Assembly (NCBI RefSeq): GCF_020097835.1
Contig: NZ_CP083666.1
Span: 1,116,001 to 1,180,000, forward strand
Direction: 5' to 3'
DNA length: 64,000 nucleotides
DNA from: Haloprofundus halobius
GTDB lineage: Archaea; Halobacteriota; Halobacteria; Halobacteriales; Haloferacaceae
Below are positions 56,860 through 64,000 of the stretch, one piece after another. Within the stretch, counting starts at the first letter, position 1. Every line of letters starts with the position of its first letter. The notes under the pieces were generated by a model. The model saw only the letters and a list, made by a program, of their open reading frames with translations. It was not told where the DNA came from and searched no databases. A program made the translations under genes and the position numbers.

Positions 56860-58320
56860 CTAGCGCATCTCGCCCGTCAGGTCGCGAACGACCCACCACG
56901 CGTCGTTTCTGAGGCGACCGTTCGCCGCGAGCAGCGACGCGAAGTAGGCGAGGCCGCCGACACAGAGCACGAGAGCGAGCGAGAGTACCCCGGAGACGCC
57001 GCCGAGAAGCACGTACACGGCGGCGACGACGAGCATCATCGACAGCGTCGCCGCCGCCTGACTCCCGACGTCGGCGGCCACTTCCCGCGTCGGTCTGTAT
57101 TCGAGATTCCGCCACAGCAGCAGGCAGCTGCCGCCGAAACTCAGCGTGGTCACGAGACCGAGGCCGATGGTCCCGGCCAGCTCGGCCAGCGGGAGGACGA
57201 AGATCGCGTACGTCACGATGAGCACGACCGAACTCGACGCGCTGATGCGCGGCCGATTCGTCCCGAGGAAGTACGATTCGAGGACGCTCCGGTAACCGTT
57301 TGCGAGGTTCGCCAGCGCGAGCACGGCGATGAGCAGGTTGCCGACGCCGAGGACGACACCGCCGAACGAGACGGTTCCGGGGTCGGTGCCGTAGACGACG
57401 CGGAGCAGGTCGTTGCCGACGACGAGGCCGCCGCCGAGCGCCGGAATCGCGAACAGCCCGGTGTACGTCAGCGACTTGGCGAGCAGTTCGCGTATCCGGT
57501 CGCCACGGTCGTTCGCTTTCAGTCGGGAGAACTCAGGCAACGAGACGTCCGACAGCGCCGACGAGAACAGCATCGCCGCCTCCGTCAGCGTGAACGAGAT
57601 CTTGTACAGCCCGGCCGCGCTCGTCCCGAACAGCTGTCCGAGGACGAGGTAGTCCGCCTGCTTGAACAACTGCGACCCGAGCGACTGGAGGTAGGTGTAC
57701 TTCGAGAAGGAGACGAAGTCGCCGACGAGTTCGCGCGACGGGAGCGCCGGAATCACCCGCGCGTAGCCGAGATACGCGACGAGAAACGTCGCGAACTGCC
57801 CGAGGACGAGCCCCCACAACAGCGCGTAGACGCCCTGACCGGCCACCAGAAGCGCGGTCTGAATCCCGACGATGACGACGTACCGACCGTTCTCCAGAAA
57901 GCCCGCGAGTGCGACCTGTCCTTTGCCTTCGAGAAACGCGCCGGTCAATCGCATCAGACTCCACGAGAGGATGCCGAGCGGAACCAGTAGCGCCGCCTCG
58001 GCGTCGAGGATGTCGTTGACGAGTGGGGCGGCCGCCGCAAAGGCAACCGCCGACAGCGCCGTCCCGACGAGGACGATGAGGGCGCCGCTGGTGAAGTGTT
58101 TCGCCTGATTTTCGCCCTCGCTCACCCGCTTGGTGACGGCGCTGAACAGTCCGAAGGTGACCATCGTCGCCGCGGCCATCTGGAAACTCGTGAAGATGGC
58201 GTAGACGCCGAGCCCCGTCGTTCCCAGTAGCTGCGTGAAGTACACCGTCCCGGCGAACCCGGCGACGGTGCCGAGGACGTTCGCGACGAACCGCTTCGAC
58301 ACCTCCGCGCCGACGTTCAT
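56860..58320 (-). CDS. Oligosaccharide flippase (Wzx/RfbX family), AglR-like
   Basis: A 486-residue MOP-superfamily protein with about 14 hydrophobic helices. It starts MNVGAEVSKRFVANVLGT, a typical flippase N-terminus. Members translocate lipid-linked glycans across the membrane. In Haloferax volcanii AglR fills this role near AglB. Here it is upstream of aglB on the same strand, so flipping of the dolichol-linked glycan is a reasonable inference. The ATG shares one base with the stop of the preceding phosphoesterase gene (TAATG), so they are translationally coupled. The last helices and the C-terminus are intact. Confidence 0.85.
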   Translation of the reverse strand: MNVGAEVSKRFVANVLGTVAGFAGTVYFTQLLGTTGLGVYAIFTSFQMAAATMVTFGLFSAVTKRVSEGENQAKHFTSGALIVLVGTALSAVAFAAAAPLVNDILDAEAALLVPLGILSWSLMRLTGAFLEGKGQVALAGFLENGRYVVIVGIQTALLVAGQGVYALLWGLVLGQFATFLVAYLGYARVIPALPSRELVGDFVSFSKYTYLQSLGSQLFKQADYLVLGQLFGTSAAGLYKISFTLTEAAMLFSSALSDVSLPEFSRLKANDRGDRIRELLAKSLTYTGLFAIPALGGGLVVGNDLLRVVYGTDPGTVSFGGVVLGVGNLLIAVLALANLANGYRSVLESYFLGTNRPRISASSSVVLIVTYAIFVLPLAELAGTIGLGLVTTLSFGGSCLLLWRNLEYRPTREVAADVGSQAAATLSMMLVVAAVYVLLGGVSGVLSLALVLCVGGLAYFASLLAANGRLRNDAWWVVRDLTGEMR

Positions 58321-59867
58321 TATTCGAGGTATCCGAGTTCGCGCAGGCGGGATTTGACCTCCGTCTCGCGCTCGTCGTCGCCGGAGACGCCGCCCTCGCT
58401 CACCGCGCCCCCGCCGACGAAGTCGTAGTAGTCGGGGTCGCGCTCCGCGGCGTCGCTACCGGACGCGAACACGTCTAGCACGTCGCCATCTATCGACTCG
58501 GGGAGGCGACGGCCGAGCGCGTGCAATACTGTCGGCGCGATGTCGGTGATGTGAGCACTCTCGACGGTGCCGGTACGGAACGACGGGCCGCGCGCGAAGA
58601 AGATGCCGTTGCGGGCGTGGCCGCTCGTCGAGACGTCGAACAGCGGCGACTCCGCGTCGAACCGCGAGGAGGCGTGGACCTCGGGCGTCTCGATTATCAT
58701 GGCGAGGTCCGGCGTGTGCGGGCCGCCGCGGTCGAGTTCGACGAAGCGTACGTCGAGTCCCACGTCCTCGGCTGAAGCGGCGAGTGCTTCGCGGGCCTCC
58801 GCGACGATTTCGGCGCGCTCGTCGGCGTTGTCGGTGAGCGCGTACACCATCGTCGTCTTCTGGCCGATGTCGGCCAGCGCACGAGTCCGCTCCCAGTCGA
58901 TGCGACCGAGGCTGATGGCGTTGTCGAGACCGAGCGTCGACCCGCTCGGGAGGTCGGCCACGTAGCTCTCGGGGACGACGTTGCGCGCGAGCGTCAGCAG
59001 GCCGACTCGACCCAGCACGTCGCTGGCGGCGTCGCGGAGTTTCCCGAGCGCCTGTTTCCTGCCGTCGCCGCTCTCGTTGAGGTGGACGAGACCCGCCCGC
59101 GACAGCGCGTAGTTCGGTGCGAACTTCTTCGACACGGCCTCGAAGCCGTGGTCGCTCATCACGACCACGTCCTCGTCCTCGTGGGCGTCGAGAAACTCGC
59201 CGAGTCGTTCATCGACGCGGTGGTACACCTCGAACAATGGATTGGAGTCGTCGGGGTCGGTCGACCAGTAGTGGTGGGCGACGCGGTCGGTGGCGCGGAT
59301 GAGTCCGACCGCCAGTTCGGGGTCTTCCTTCTCGATGAAGTGCTCGAAGCCGTCGAAGCGCTTGTCGACGAGCGAGAGACTCTGGTCGACGTACTTTCGG
59401 CTTCCAGGCGTCGCGTCGTTGCGGAGTTTGTACTCGCCGACGACCGACTCCAGCTCGTCCCAGCGCTCCTCTGGGTAGCTGTAACTCTCCTTGTACTCGG
59501 GGGCGGCGGCGACGATGGTGCCGTCGATGGCCTGCCACGGGTACGACCCGGGGATGTTGAACACGACGCAGCGACCCCCTTGGTCGTCGACGACGTCCCA
59601 CATCTTCCCGGGGATGAACTCGTCGTGGCTCAAATCTAGCTCGCGCGTCTCGCGGTTGAAGTGCGTGAAGCCGTATACGTCGAGTCGCTCGGGGTTTCTG
59701 CCGGTGGCGAAGGCGGGCCACGCCGGAACCGTGATCTCCGGGATGGTGCTCTCTAAGTCGCCGTGGACGCTCTCCTCGTAGAGGCGGGCGAACGTCGGGA
59801 GGTGGCCCGCGTCGACCCACGGACGAAGCAGCGAGTGGGTCGCGCCGTCCAAGCCGAGGACAATCAT
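58320..59867 (-). CDS. Alkaline-phosphatase-superfamily phosphoesterase (LGYLE tail)
   Basis: A 515-residue enzyme of the type I phosphodiesterase/nucleotide pyrophosphatase group. The metal site is D7 in IVLGLDGATH. The nucleophile is probably T46 in PEITVPAWPAFATG, and the second metal-binding segment is VVMSDHGFEAVS. No signal peptide is seen, so it is probably cytoplasmic. It ends LRELGYLE. A TATA-like CTTTTAC on the minus strand (about 59891-59897) is 25-30 bases upstream of the ATG. The flippase start overlaps its stop, linking it to glycan or lipid-carrier metabolism. The substrate is unknown. Confidence 0.85.
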   Translation of the reverse strand: MIVLGLDGATHSLLRPWVDAGHLPTFARLYEESVHGDLESTIPEITVPAWPAFATGRNPERLDVYGFTHFNRETRELDLSHDEFIPGKMWDVVDDQGGRCVVFNIPGSYPWQAIDGTIVAAAPEYKESYSYPEERWDELESVVGEYKLRNDATPGSRKYVDQSLSLVDKRFDGFEHFIEKEDPELAVGLIRATDRVAHHYWSTDPDDSNPLFEVYHRVDERLGEFLDAHEDEDVVVMSDHGFEAVSKKFAPNYALSRAGLVHLNESGDGRKQALGKLRDAASDVLGRVGLLTLARNVVPESYVADLPSGSTLGLDNAISLGRIDWERTRALADIGQKTTMVYALTDNADERAEIVAEAREALAASAEDVGLDVRFVELDRGGPHTPDLAMIIETPEVHASSRFDAESPLFDVSTSGHARNGIFFARGPSFRTGTVESAHITDIAPTVLHALGRRLPESIDGDVLDVFASGSDAAERDPDYYDFVGGGAVSEGGVSGDDERETEVKSRLRELGYLE

Positions 59868-60088
59868 GCCGGAAGCGATGTGGGTTCCGAGTAAAAGCCG
59901 TTCGGTCTCTGAAGCAAAGGGCGTCGTTTCCAGCTATTTCCGCAGGAGGCATAGAGTAGAGAGCAGAAACGAACGGTCTCCGCGGAAGCCCCCGGCCTCT
60001 TCCGAAGTCCCACCCGGAGTGAACGGTCAGTCGGTCATCGCTCCCGGTTTGTTCGACTCCCACTCGCCAAATAGTGGCCTGCGTTCAA

Positions 60089-61726
60089 CTACTCCAGATA
60101 CCCCAAATCGGCGAGTCGACTCGCCACCTCGTCGTCGTCGGTCCGCGCGCGCCCGCCCACGTCGAACTCGGGGTACGTCTCCGGGTCGGGTCCCGAAACA
60201 CAGCCGAGCACCGACCCGTCCATCTCGACGTCAGGCGCGATACCGAGGGTCGCCAACACGGTCGGCGCGACGTCGAACAGGTGCGCGCCCGAAAGGTCGG
60301 CGTCCGCGTCGACGCCCGCGCCCGACACCGAGACGACGCCGTCGAGCTTGTGGTTCCACGGTTCGGGGTCGCTGAACTGCTCGCCGACGAGCGCCGACAG
60401 CGAGTGCTCGAACTCAGTAGGGACGGTGACGATATCGACCGCTTCTTCGGCGTACGGTCCCTCGAACACCTCCTCTCGCGGAGCTACCCGCTCGAACACC
60501 GGCTCTCCGTCGGGCGTCTCCGCTGCGCGCAGTTCGTCCATCAGCGCATCACGGACGGCGTCGTACTCGTTCTCCGGAACCGCTCCCTCGGGCTCTCTCC
60601 CCACGACGTTCAGCCGAATTCCTAACTCCGAGGGCGAGCGGAGGTACGCCTCAGATGCCGCGAAGTCGACGGACTCGCTGGCGGCGAAGACGACGGAGAC
60701 GGGAACGTGGCGGCCGACGAACTCCGCGAGGCCGACTCGGTCGAGAATCGCCTTGCCGCGCTGGTAGGTCAGCCCTGCGCGCGCTGCTGCGGCGGCGACG
60801 GTCGAGAGTAGCCGTGTCCCACTATCGCCGCCGTCGCGGCCGCGTTCTCCGGTGTCGCCCGACCCCGATTCGTCGGTCAGTTCGTCGTCCTTTATCTGGA
60901 ACCACGAGGGGACGTCCTGCCCGCCGCGGGCGGTGACGACTCGGCCCTGTTCTTTCAGGAACTGGTTGACGCGGAACTCGTAGCCGTCGTACTCGCCCAT
61001 GCCGTGGTCGCTGGCGACGACGACGACGTCGGGGTCACAGACCTCCAAAATATCGGTGAGTTCCTCGTCGACGGCGCGGTAGATGTCTCGGACTTTCGCC
61101 TCGTCGCCGGGGAAGTCGTGGAAGACGGCGTCGGTCTTCTGGAACTGGACGAAGCCGAACTCGGGGTCGAAGCGGTCGGCGAGATAGCGGAACGCCCCGC
61201 CGCGGAGGTGCGTCAGTTCGACGTAGTCGCGGAACTTCGCCTCGTCGCTGCGGCGTTCGTCGGTCTCCCGTTCGGCGTAGACGCGGTAGGGGCCGACCGC
61301 CTCCTCGATCTCGTCGAGCAGTCCCTCGGGATGACAGCGCGGGCTCTCCGCGGCCAGATAGCCGGGCACGAGCGCGCCGTCGAACTCCCGCGGCGGGGCG
61401 GTGACCGGCGCGTTGACGACGACGCTCGTCATCCCCGCCTCGTCGGCGTACTCCCACATCGTCCGCGCCTTCACGTCCGTCGAGTTGACGATGTCCCACT
61501 CGTAGCCGTCGAAGGAGAGGAAGTCGAAGACGCCGTGTTTTCCGGGGTTCTTGCCCGTGTACAGCGAGGGCCACGCGCTCGCGGTCCACGGCGGAATCTG
61601 CGATTCGAGCGGCGCAGTCGCGCCCGCCTCGAACAGCGAGCGGAGCGTCGGCAGGTCCCCGTCGTCGAACAGCGGTCGAAGGACGGGCAGACAGGCGGCG
61701 TCGAGTCCGACCAACAGGGTTCGCAT
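60089..61726 (-). CDS. Alkaline-phosphatase-superfamily phosphoesterase (LGYLE tail)
   Basis: A 545-residue relative of the neighbouring phosphoesterase. D9 in LLVGLDAACLP and probable nucleophile T48 in IPPWTASAWPSLYTG are visible. VVVASDHGMGEYDGYEF holds the second metal set. It ends LADLGYLE. The ATG at 61726 is preferred over 61738 because the TATA-like GTTTTA (61751-61756, minus strand) then lies 25-30 bases upstream. Its own promoter suggests separate expression. The substrate is unknown. The 221 bases after it (59868-60088) contain nothing further that I recognise. Confidence 0.83.
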   Translation of the reverse strand: MRTLLVGLDAACLPVLRPLFDDGDLPTLRSLFEAGATAPLESQIPPWTASAWPSLYTGKNPGKHGVFDFLSFDGYEWDIVNSTDVKARTMWEYADEAGMTSVVVNAPVTAPPREFDGALVPGYLAAESPRCHPEGLLDEIEEAVGPYRVYAERETDERRSDEAKFRDYVELTHLRGGAFRYLADRFDPEFGFVQFQKTDAVFHDFPGDEAKVRDIYRAVDEELTDILEVCDPDVVVVASDHGMGEYDGYEFRVNQFLKEQGRVVTARGGQDVPSWFQIKDDELTDESGSGDTGERGRDGGDSGTRLLSTVAAAAARAGLTYQRGKAILDRVGLAEFVGRHVPVSVVFAASESVDFAASEAYLRSPSELGIRLNVVGREPEGAVPENEYDAVRDALMDELRAAETPDGEPVFERVAPREEVFEGPYAEEAVDIVTVPTEFEHSLSALVGEQFSDPEPWNHKLDGVVSVSGAGVDADADLSGAHLFDVAPTVLATLGIAPDVEMDGSVLGCVSGPDPETYPEFDVGGRARTDDDEVASRLADLGYLE

Positions 61727-61804
61727 GGTTTCCCGCACAGGCTTGGCGGGTAAAACGTTCCCTATCTGTTCGTTCGAGGTACGACTCGGGGCGGGCCGGG
61801 CGAG

Positions 61805-63286
61805 CTATTCGAGGTATCCCAGTTCCCGCAGGTTCCGCTCGACGCCTGCGCTGTACTCTTCGTCCCCGCTTCCGTCGACGACGTACTCCTCGCCGAGCGT
61901 CTGGGTCAACTGCTCGCGCAGCGAGTCGGCGAGTTCCGGGTCGTCGACTTCCTCGCCGGTTCGTACGTCGCACAGTCGTTCGCTGCCGTCCGAGCGGCGC
62001 TCGAACCGATGCGTCGCCGTCCGAATCGACTTCTTCCCCGTCTCGAACGCGGCGAGCGTCTCCCTCGACACCTCGGCGGCCGCCTCCCGGTCGCGCTCGT
62101 CCATAATCGCCGTCTCGGCGAACACGGCGTCGTGCTCGTTGCCCGAATCGACTCCGTTGTCCGCGTCGTCACCGAACAACGCCCGCCCGCTCGTCGCCTC
62201 CGGGGCCTCGACGCCCGAGAGGTCGCACAGCGTGTCGAACAGGTCGACGAGCGAGACGAGGTCCGAGCGTCGCTCCCCGGCGGGAACCTCGGGGCCGCTC
62301 ACGACGAGCGGGACGTGCAGCAGTTCGTCGTACAGGAAGTAGCCGTGGTACATCGTTCCGTGCTCGCCGAAACACTCGCCGTGGTCGGAGGTGAGCACGA
62401 CGTGCGTCTGCTCGCGCCGCCCCGTCTCGTCGAGCCAGTCGAACAGCGCGCCGAGTCGGTCGTCCAGATAGCGGACGCAGGCGCGGTACCACGCTCGAAG
62501 GACCGAGAGTTCCGCGTCGGTGAGATAGTCGCCGGTCTCGTACTGGCGCATCGCGATGCTCGTCGCCGACGCGCCGTCGGCCGCCGCGAACAGCCGTTCG
62601 GGTCGCACGTCGTCGCGGTCGAGGCGCACCGTCGAGGGGAGAAACTCCTCCAGTAGTGGAAGCAGGGGTCGGTGGAGTTCGGGCGTCTCCTCGCGCATGT
62701 ACGGCTTCGGCACCCGGTACGGCGCGTGGACCGTCGTGAGATTCGCCATCGCGAACCACGGCGCGTCGGCCTCGGCGACGAACCGGCGGAGTTTCTCCAG
62801 TTTGATCTCGGTGTAGTAGTCGTTGCCGCGGGTGGCGATTCGGAACAGGTCACGGCGGACGAACCCGTCGGTGAGCAGTTGCCGGAGGTACGGCAGCGAC
62901 GGTCGCTTGGCCATCTCCTCGTACACCTCGTAGTACTCGTCGAAGCCGCGGTCGAGACCGACCGGCGACCCCATCTTCGACGGCCCCGGAATCCCGATTG
63001 TGTCGTACCCCGCGTCGCGGAACCGCTCGGCCATCGTCGTCTCGTCGGCCGACAGCGTCGGCCACGCGCCGGCGAACCCCGTCTCGGAGGGGTAGCGCCC
63101 GGTGAACAGCGCGCCGTGCGACGGCGGCGTCCACGACCCGGCGGCGAACGCGTTCTCGAACGTCGTCCCCTCGGCGGCGAGGCGGTCGAGGTTCGGCGTC
63201 GGTGGTGCGTCGTCGTCGTAGCAGGAGAGCGCGTCGACGCGGAGGGTGTCGCAGACGACGAGGAGGACGTTAGGTGGAGGGCCCAT
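61805..63286 (-). CDS. Sulfatase-like alkaline-phosphatase-superfamily hydrolase with Thr nucleophile
   Basis: A 493-residue enzyme with the sulfatase fold. D13 in VLLVVCDTLRVDALS and VVLTSDHGECFGEHGTMYHG are metal-binding. The nucleophile position reads SWTPPSHGALFTGRYP with T53. Formylglycine sulfatases need Cys or Ser there (C/S-x-P-S-R), so this is more likely a phosphoester or phosphoglycerol-type hydrolase or transferase than a sulfatase. It ends LRELGYLE. The ATG at 63286 is supported by a TATA-like CGATATTA on the minus strand (about 63308-63315). An upstream frame to 63877 is antisense to the glycosyltransferase and is not coding. No signal peptide is seen. Confidence 0.85.
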   Translation of the reverse strand: MGPPPNVLLVVCDTLRVDALSCYDDDAPPTPNLDRLAAEGTTFENAFAAGSWTPPSHGALFTGRYPSETGFAGAWPTLSADETTMAERFRDAGYDTIGIPGPSKMGSPVGLDRGFDEYYEVYEEMAKRPSLPYLRQLLTDGFVRRDLFRIATRGNDYYTEIKLEKLRRFVAEADAPWFAMANLTTVHAPYRVPKPYMREETPELHRPLLPLLEEFLPSTVRLDRDDVRPERLFAAADGASATSIAMRQYETGDYLTDAELSVLRAWYRACVRYLDDRLGALFDWLDETGRREQTHVVLTSDHGECFGEHGTMYHGYFLYDELLHVPLVVSGPEVPAGERRSDLVSLVDLFDTLCDLSGVEAPEATSGRALFGDDADNGVDSGNEHDAVFAETAIMDERDREAAAEVSRETLAAFETGKKSIRTATHRFERRSDGSERLCDVRTGEEVDDPELADSLREQLTQTLGEEYVVDGSGDEEYSAGVERNLRELGYLE

Positions 63287-63403
63287 GGCGGCCGTTTCGA
63301 TGGAACGGTAATATCGTTTGTGTGTCAGAACCCGCCGTCGACGGGGTGACGGCGTCAGACGGAGTCCAGCGGATTTATACGCCTCTCGCCCGCCGCTTCG
63401 CCC

Positions 63404-64000
63404 GTGAACCGACCGAGCGCGCGGGTCGCGATGCTGTATCAGGACCCCCATCCCGCACACCGCGGCTTCGCCGAGGCCGTCGACGCCGACCTCGTCGACT
63501 TCCAGCGACACTCGTTGGGCCCGCTCTCCGACAGCGTCGTCGGCGACGTGTACAACGGGCTTCGGTATCCCTCGTACGACGTGTATCTCGTCGAGGGCTC
63601 GCGACCGCTGTACGCCGCGCTCGCGCACCGCGCGGTCCGGCGCTCGAAACTCGTTTACCTCTGCGCGGACCACGGCCTCTACAGCCTCGGCCGCGCCGAC
63701 TTCGAGGGGAGTTCGGGGTTCAAATCGCTCGTCGGCCGCTTCGGGAGACCGGCCGTCAGGGAGATCGGGTCGCGCTTCGTCGACGGCGTCGTCGCCGTCT
63801 CGGCGTTCGCCGCCGACTTCACGCGCCCCGTCGTCGGCCCCGACACGCCCATCGAAGTCGCTCATCCCTTCATTCAACCGGACGTGTACGACGCGCTCGG
63901 CGGCGTCTCCCCCGCGCTGGACGCGAACGTCGCCGTCACCGTCGGTCGGCCGTGGCGCTACAAGGGTGTCGACATGCTCGTCGAGGCGTGGCCGACGGTC
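63404..64000 (+). CDS. Glycosyltransferase family 4 protein (3' end cut by the window edge)
   Basis: Open to the right edge (199 codons in the window). It reads VNRPSARVAMLYQDPHPAHRG from a GTG at 63404, and continues with VEGSRPLYAAL, LVYLCADHGLYSLGRADF and GVVAVSAFAADFTRP. Near the edge VAVTVGRPWRYKGVDMLVEAW is the typical start of the GT-B C-terminal domain (substrate and donor binding). It transfers a sugar onto an unknown acceptor, plausibly in the glycan pathway next door. The TATA-like GATTTATAC (63372-63380) is about 25-32 bases upstream of the GTG, which supports that start. An ATG at 63431 is the alternative. It is divergent from the sulfatase-like gene. Confidence 0.8.
   Translation, partial: MNRPSARVAMLYQDPHPAHRGFAEAVDADLVDFQRHSLGPLSDSVVGDVYNGLRYPSYDVYLVEGSRPLYAALAHRAVRRSKLVYLCADHGLYSLGRADFEGSSGFKSLVGRFGRPAVREIGSRFVDGVVAVSAFAADFTRPVVGPDTPIEVAHPFIQPDVYDALGGVSPALDANVAVTVGRPWRYKGVDMLVEAWPTV

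Noticed and set aside
63287-63877. An N-terminal extension of the sulfatase-like gene
   Set aside because: It is antisense to a clear glycosyltransferase frame that runs off the window, and a TATA-like box supports the start at 63286.

Overview
The window is chromosomal DNA of a halophilic archaeon (class Halobacteria). The evidence is the high G+C content, strongly acidic proteomes, leaderless genes with a TATA-like box about 25-35 bases upstream of the start, and the family content: archaeal topoisomerase VI, a 20S proteasome beta subunit, AglB, HTH_10/Bat-type regulators, DUF555 and HEWD proteins. The gpdABC-glpK and dhaKLM grouping resembles Haloferax and its relatives (Haloferacales). 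I do not assign a genus. No rRNA, tRNA, IS element, CRISPR or prophage was recognised.

Layout. 1-2.2 kb: 3' part of an arginase and a DUF389 membrane protein. 2.1-10.5 kb: all type II topoisomerases, with gyrB-gyrA on the minus strand and top6B-top6A on the plus strand sharing a 458-base divergent control region. 10.6-22.4 kb: housekeeping and hypothetical genes (EamA transporter, zinc-ribbon membrane protein, hydrolases, ATP-dependent DNA ligase, FxLYD lipoprotein, GCS2-like ligase, a frameshifted peroxiredoxin, proteasome beta, DUF555, HTH-CBS regulator, purM). 22.8-26.0 kb: a small membrane protein and a tightly overlapping pair, a ThDP enzyme of the acetolactate synthase type plus succinate-semialdehyde dehydrogenase. 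26.1-33.6 kb: M50 protease-TraB pair, glycerate kinase, membrane winged-helix regulator with a palindrome, bifunctional nuclease, thioesterase, acetyltransferase and hypotheticals. 33.7-36.9 kb: ileS.

37.0-49.6 kb is a glycerol/dihydroxyacetone island. gpdA-gpdB-gpdC plus an extra gpdA paralogue diverge from glpK and a non-MIP candidate glycerol transporter. A Bat-type regulator and dhaK-dhaL-dhaM follow. Together they convert glycerol to glycerol 3-phosphate and then DHAP, and dihydroxyacetone to DHAP through a PTS-type phosphodonor whose EI and HPr are not in this window.

49.8-52.3 kb: phosphoglycolate phosphatase, cutA, HEWD protein, EthD protein, an acetyltransferase remnant and a methyltransferase.

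52.4-64 kb is an N-glycosylation/envelope block: a DUF368 polyprenyl-phosphate translocase homologue directly after aglB, a lipid-linked oligosaccharide flippase, three alkaline-phosphatase-superfamily enzymes sharing a C-terminal LxxLGYLE tail, and the start of a glycosyltransferase. The most interesting candidates are the AglB-DUF368 pair as a lipid-carrier recycling module, the LGYLE-tailed enzymes, the possible 2-oxoglutarate decarboxylase/SSADH bypass, and the palindrome between the gyrase and topoisomerase VI operons.
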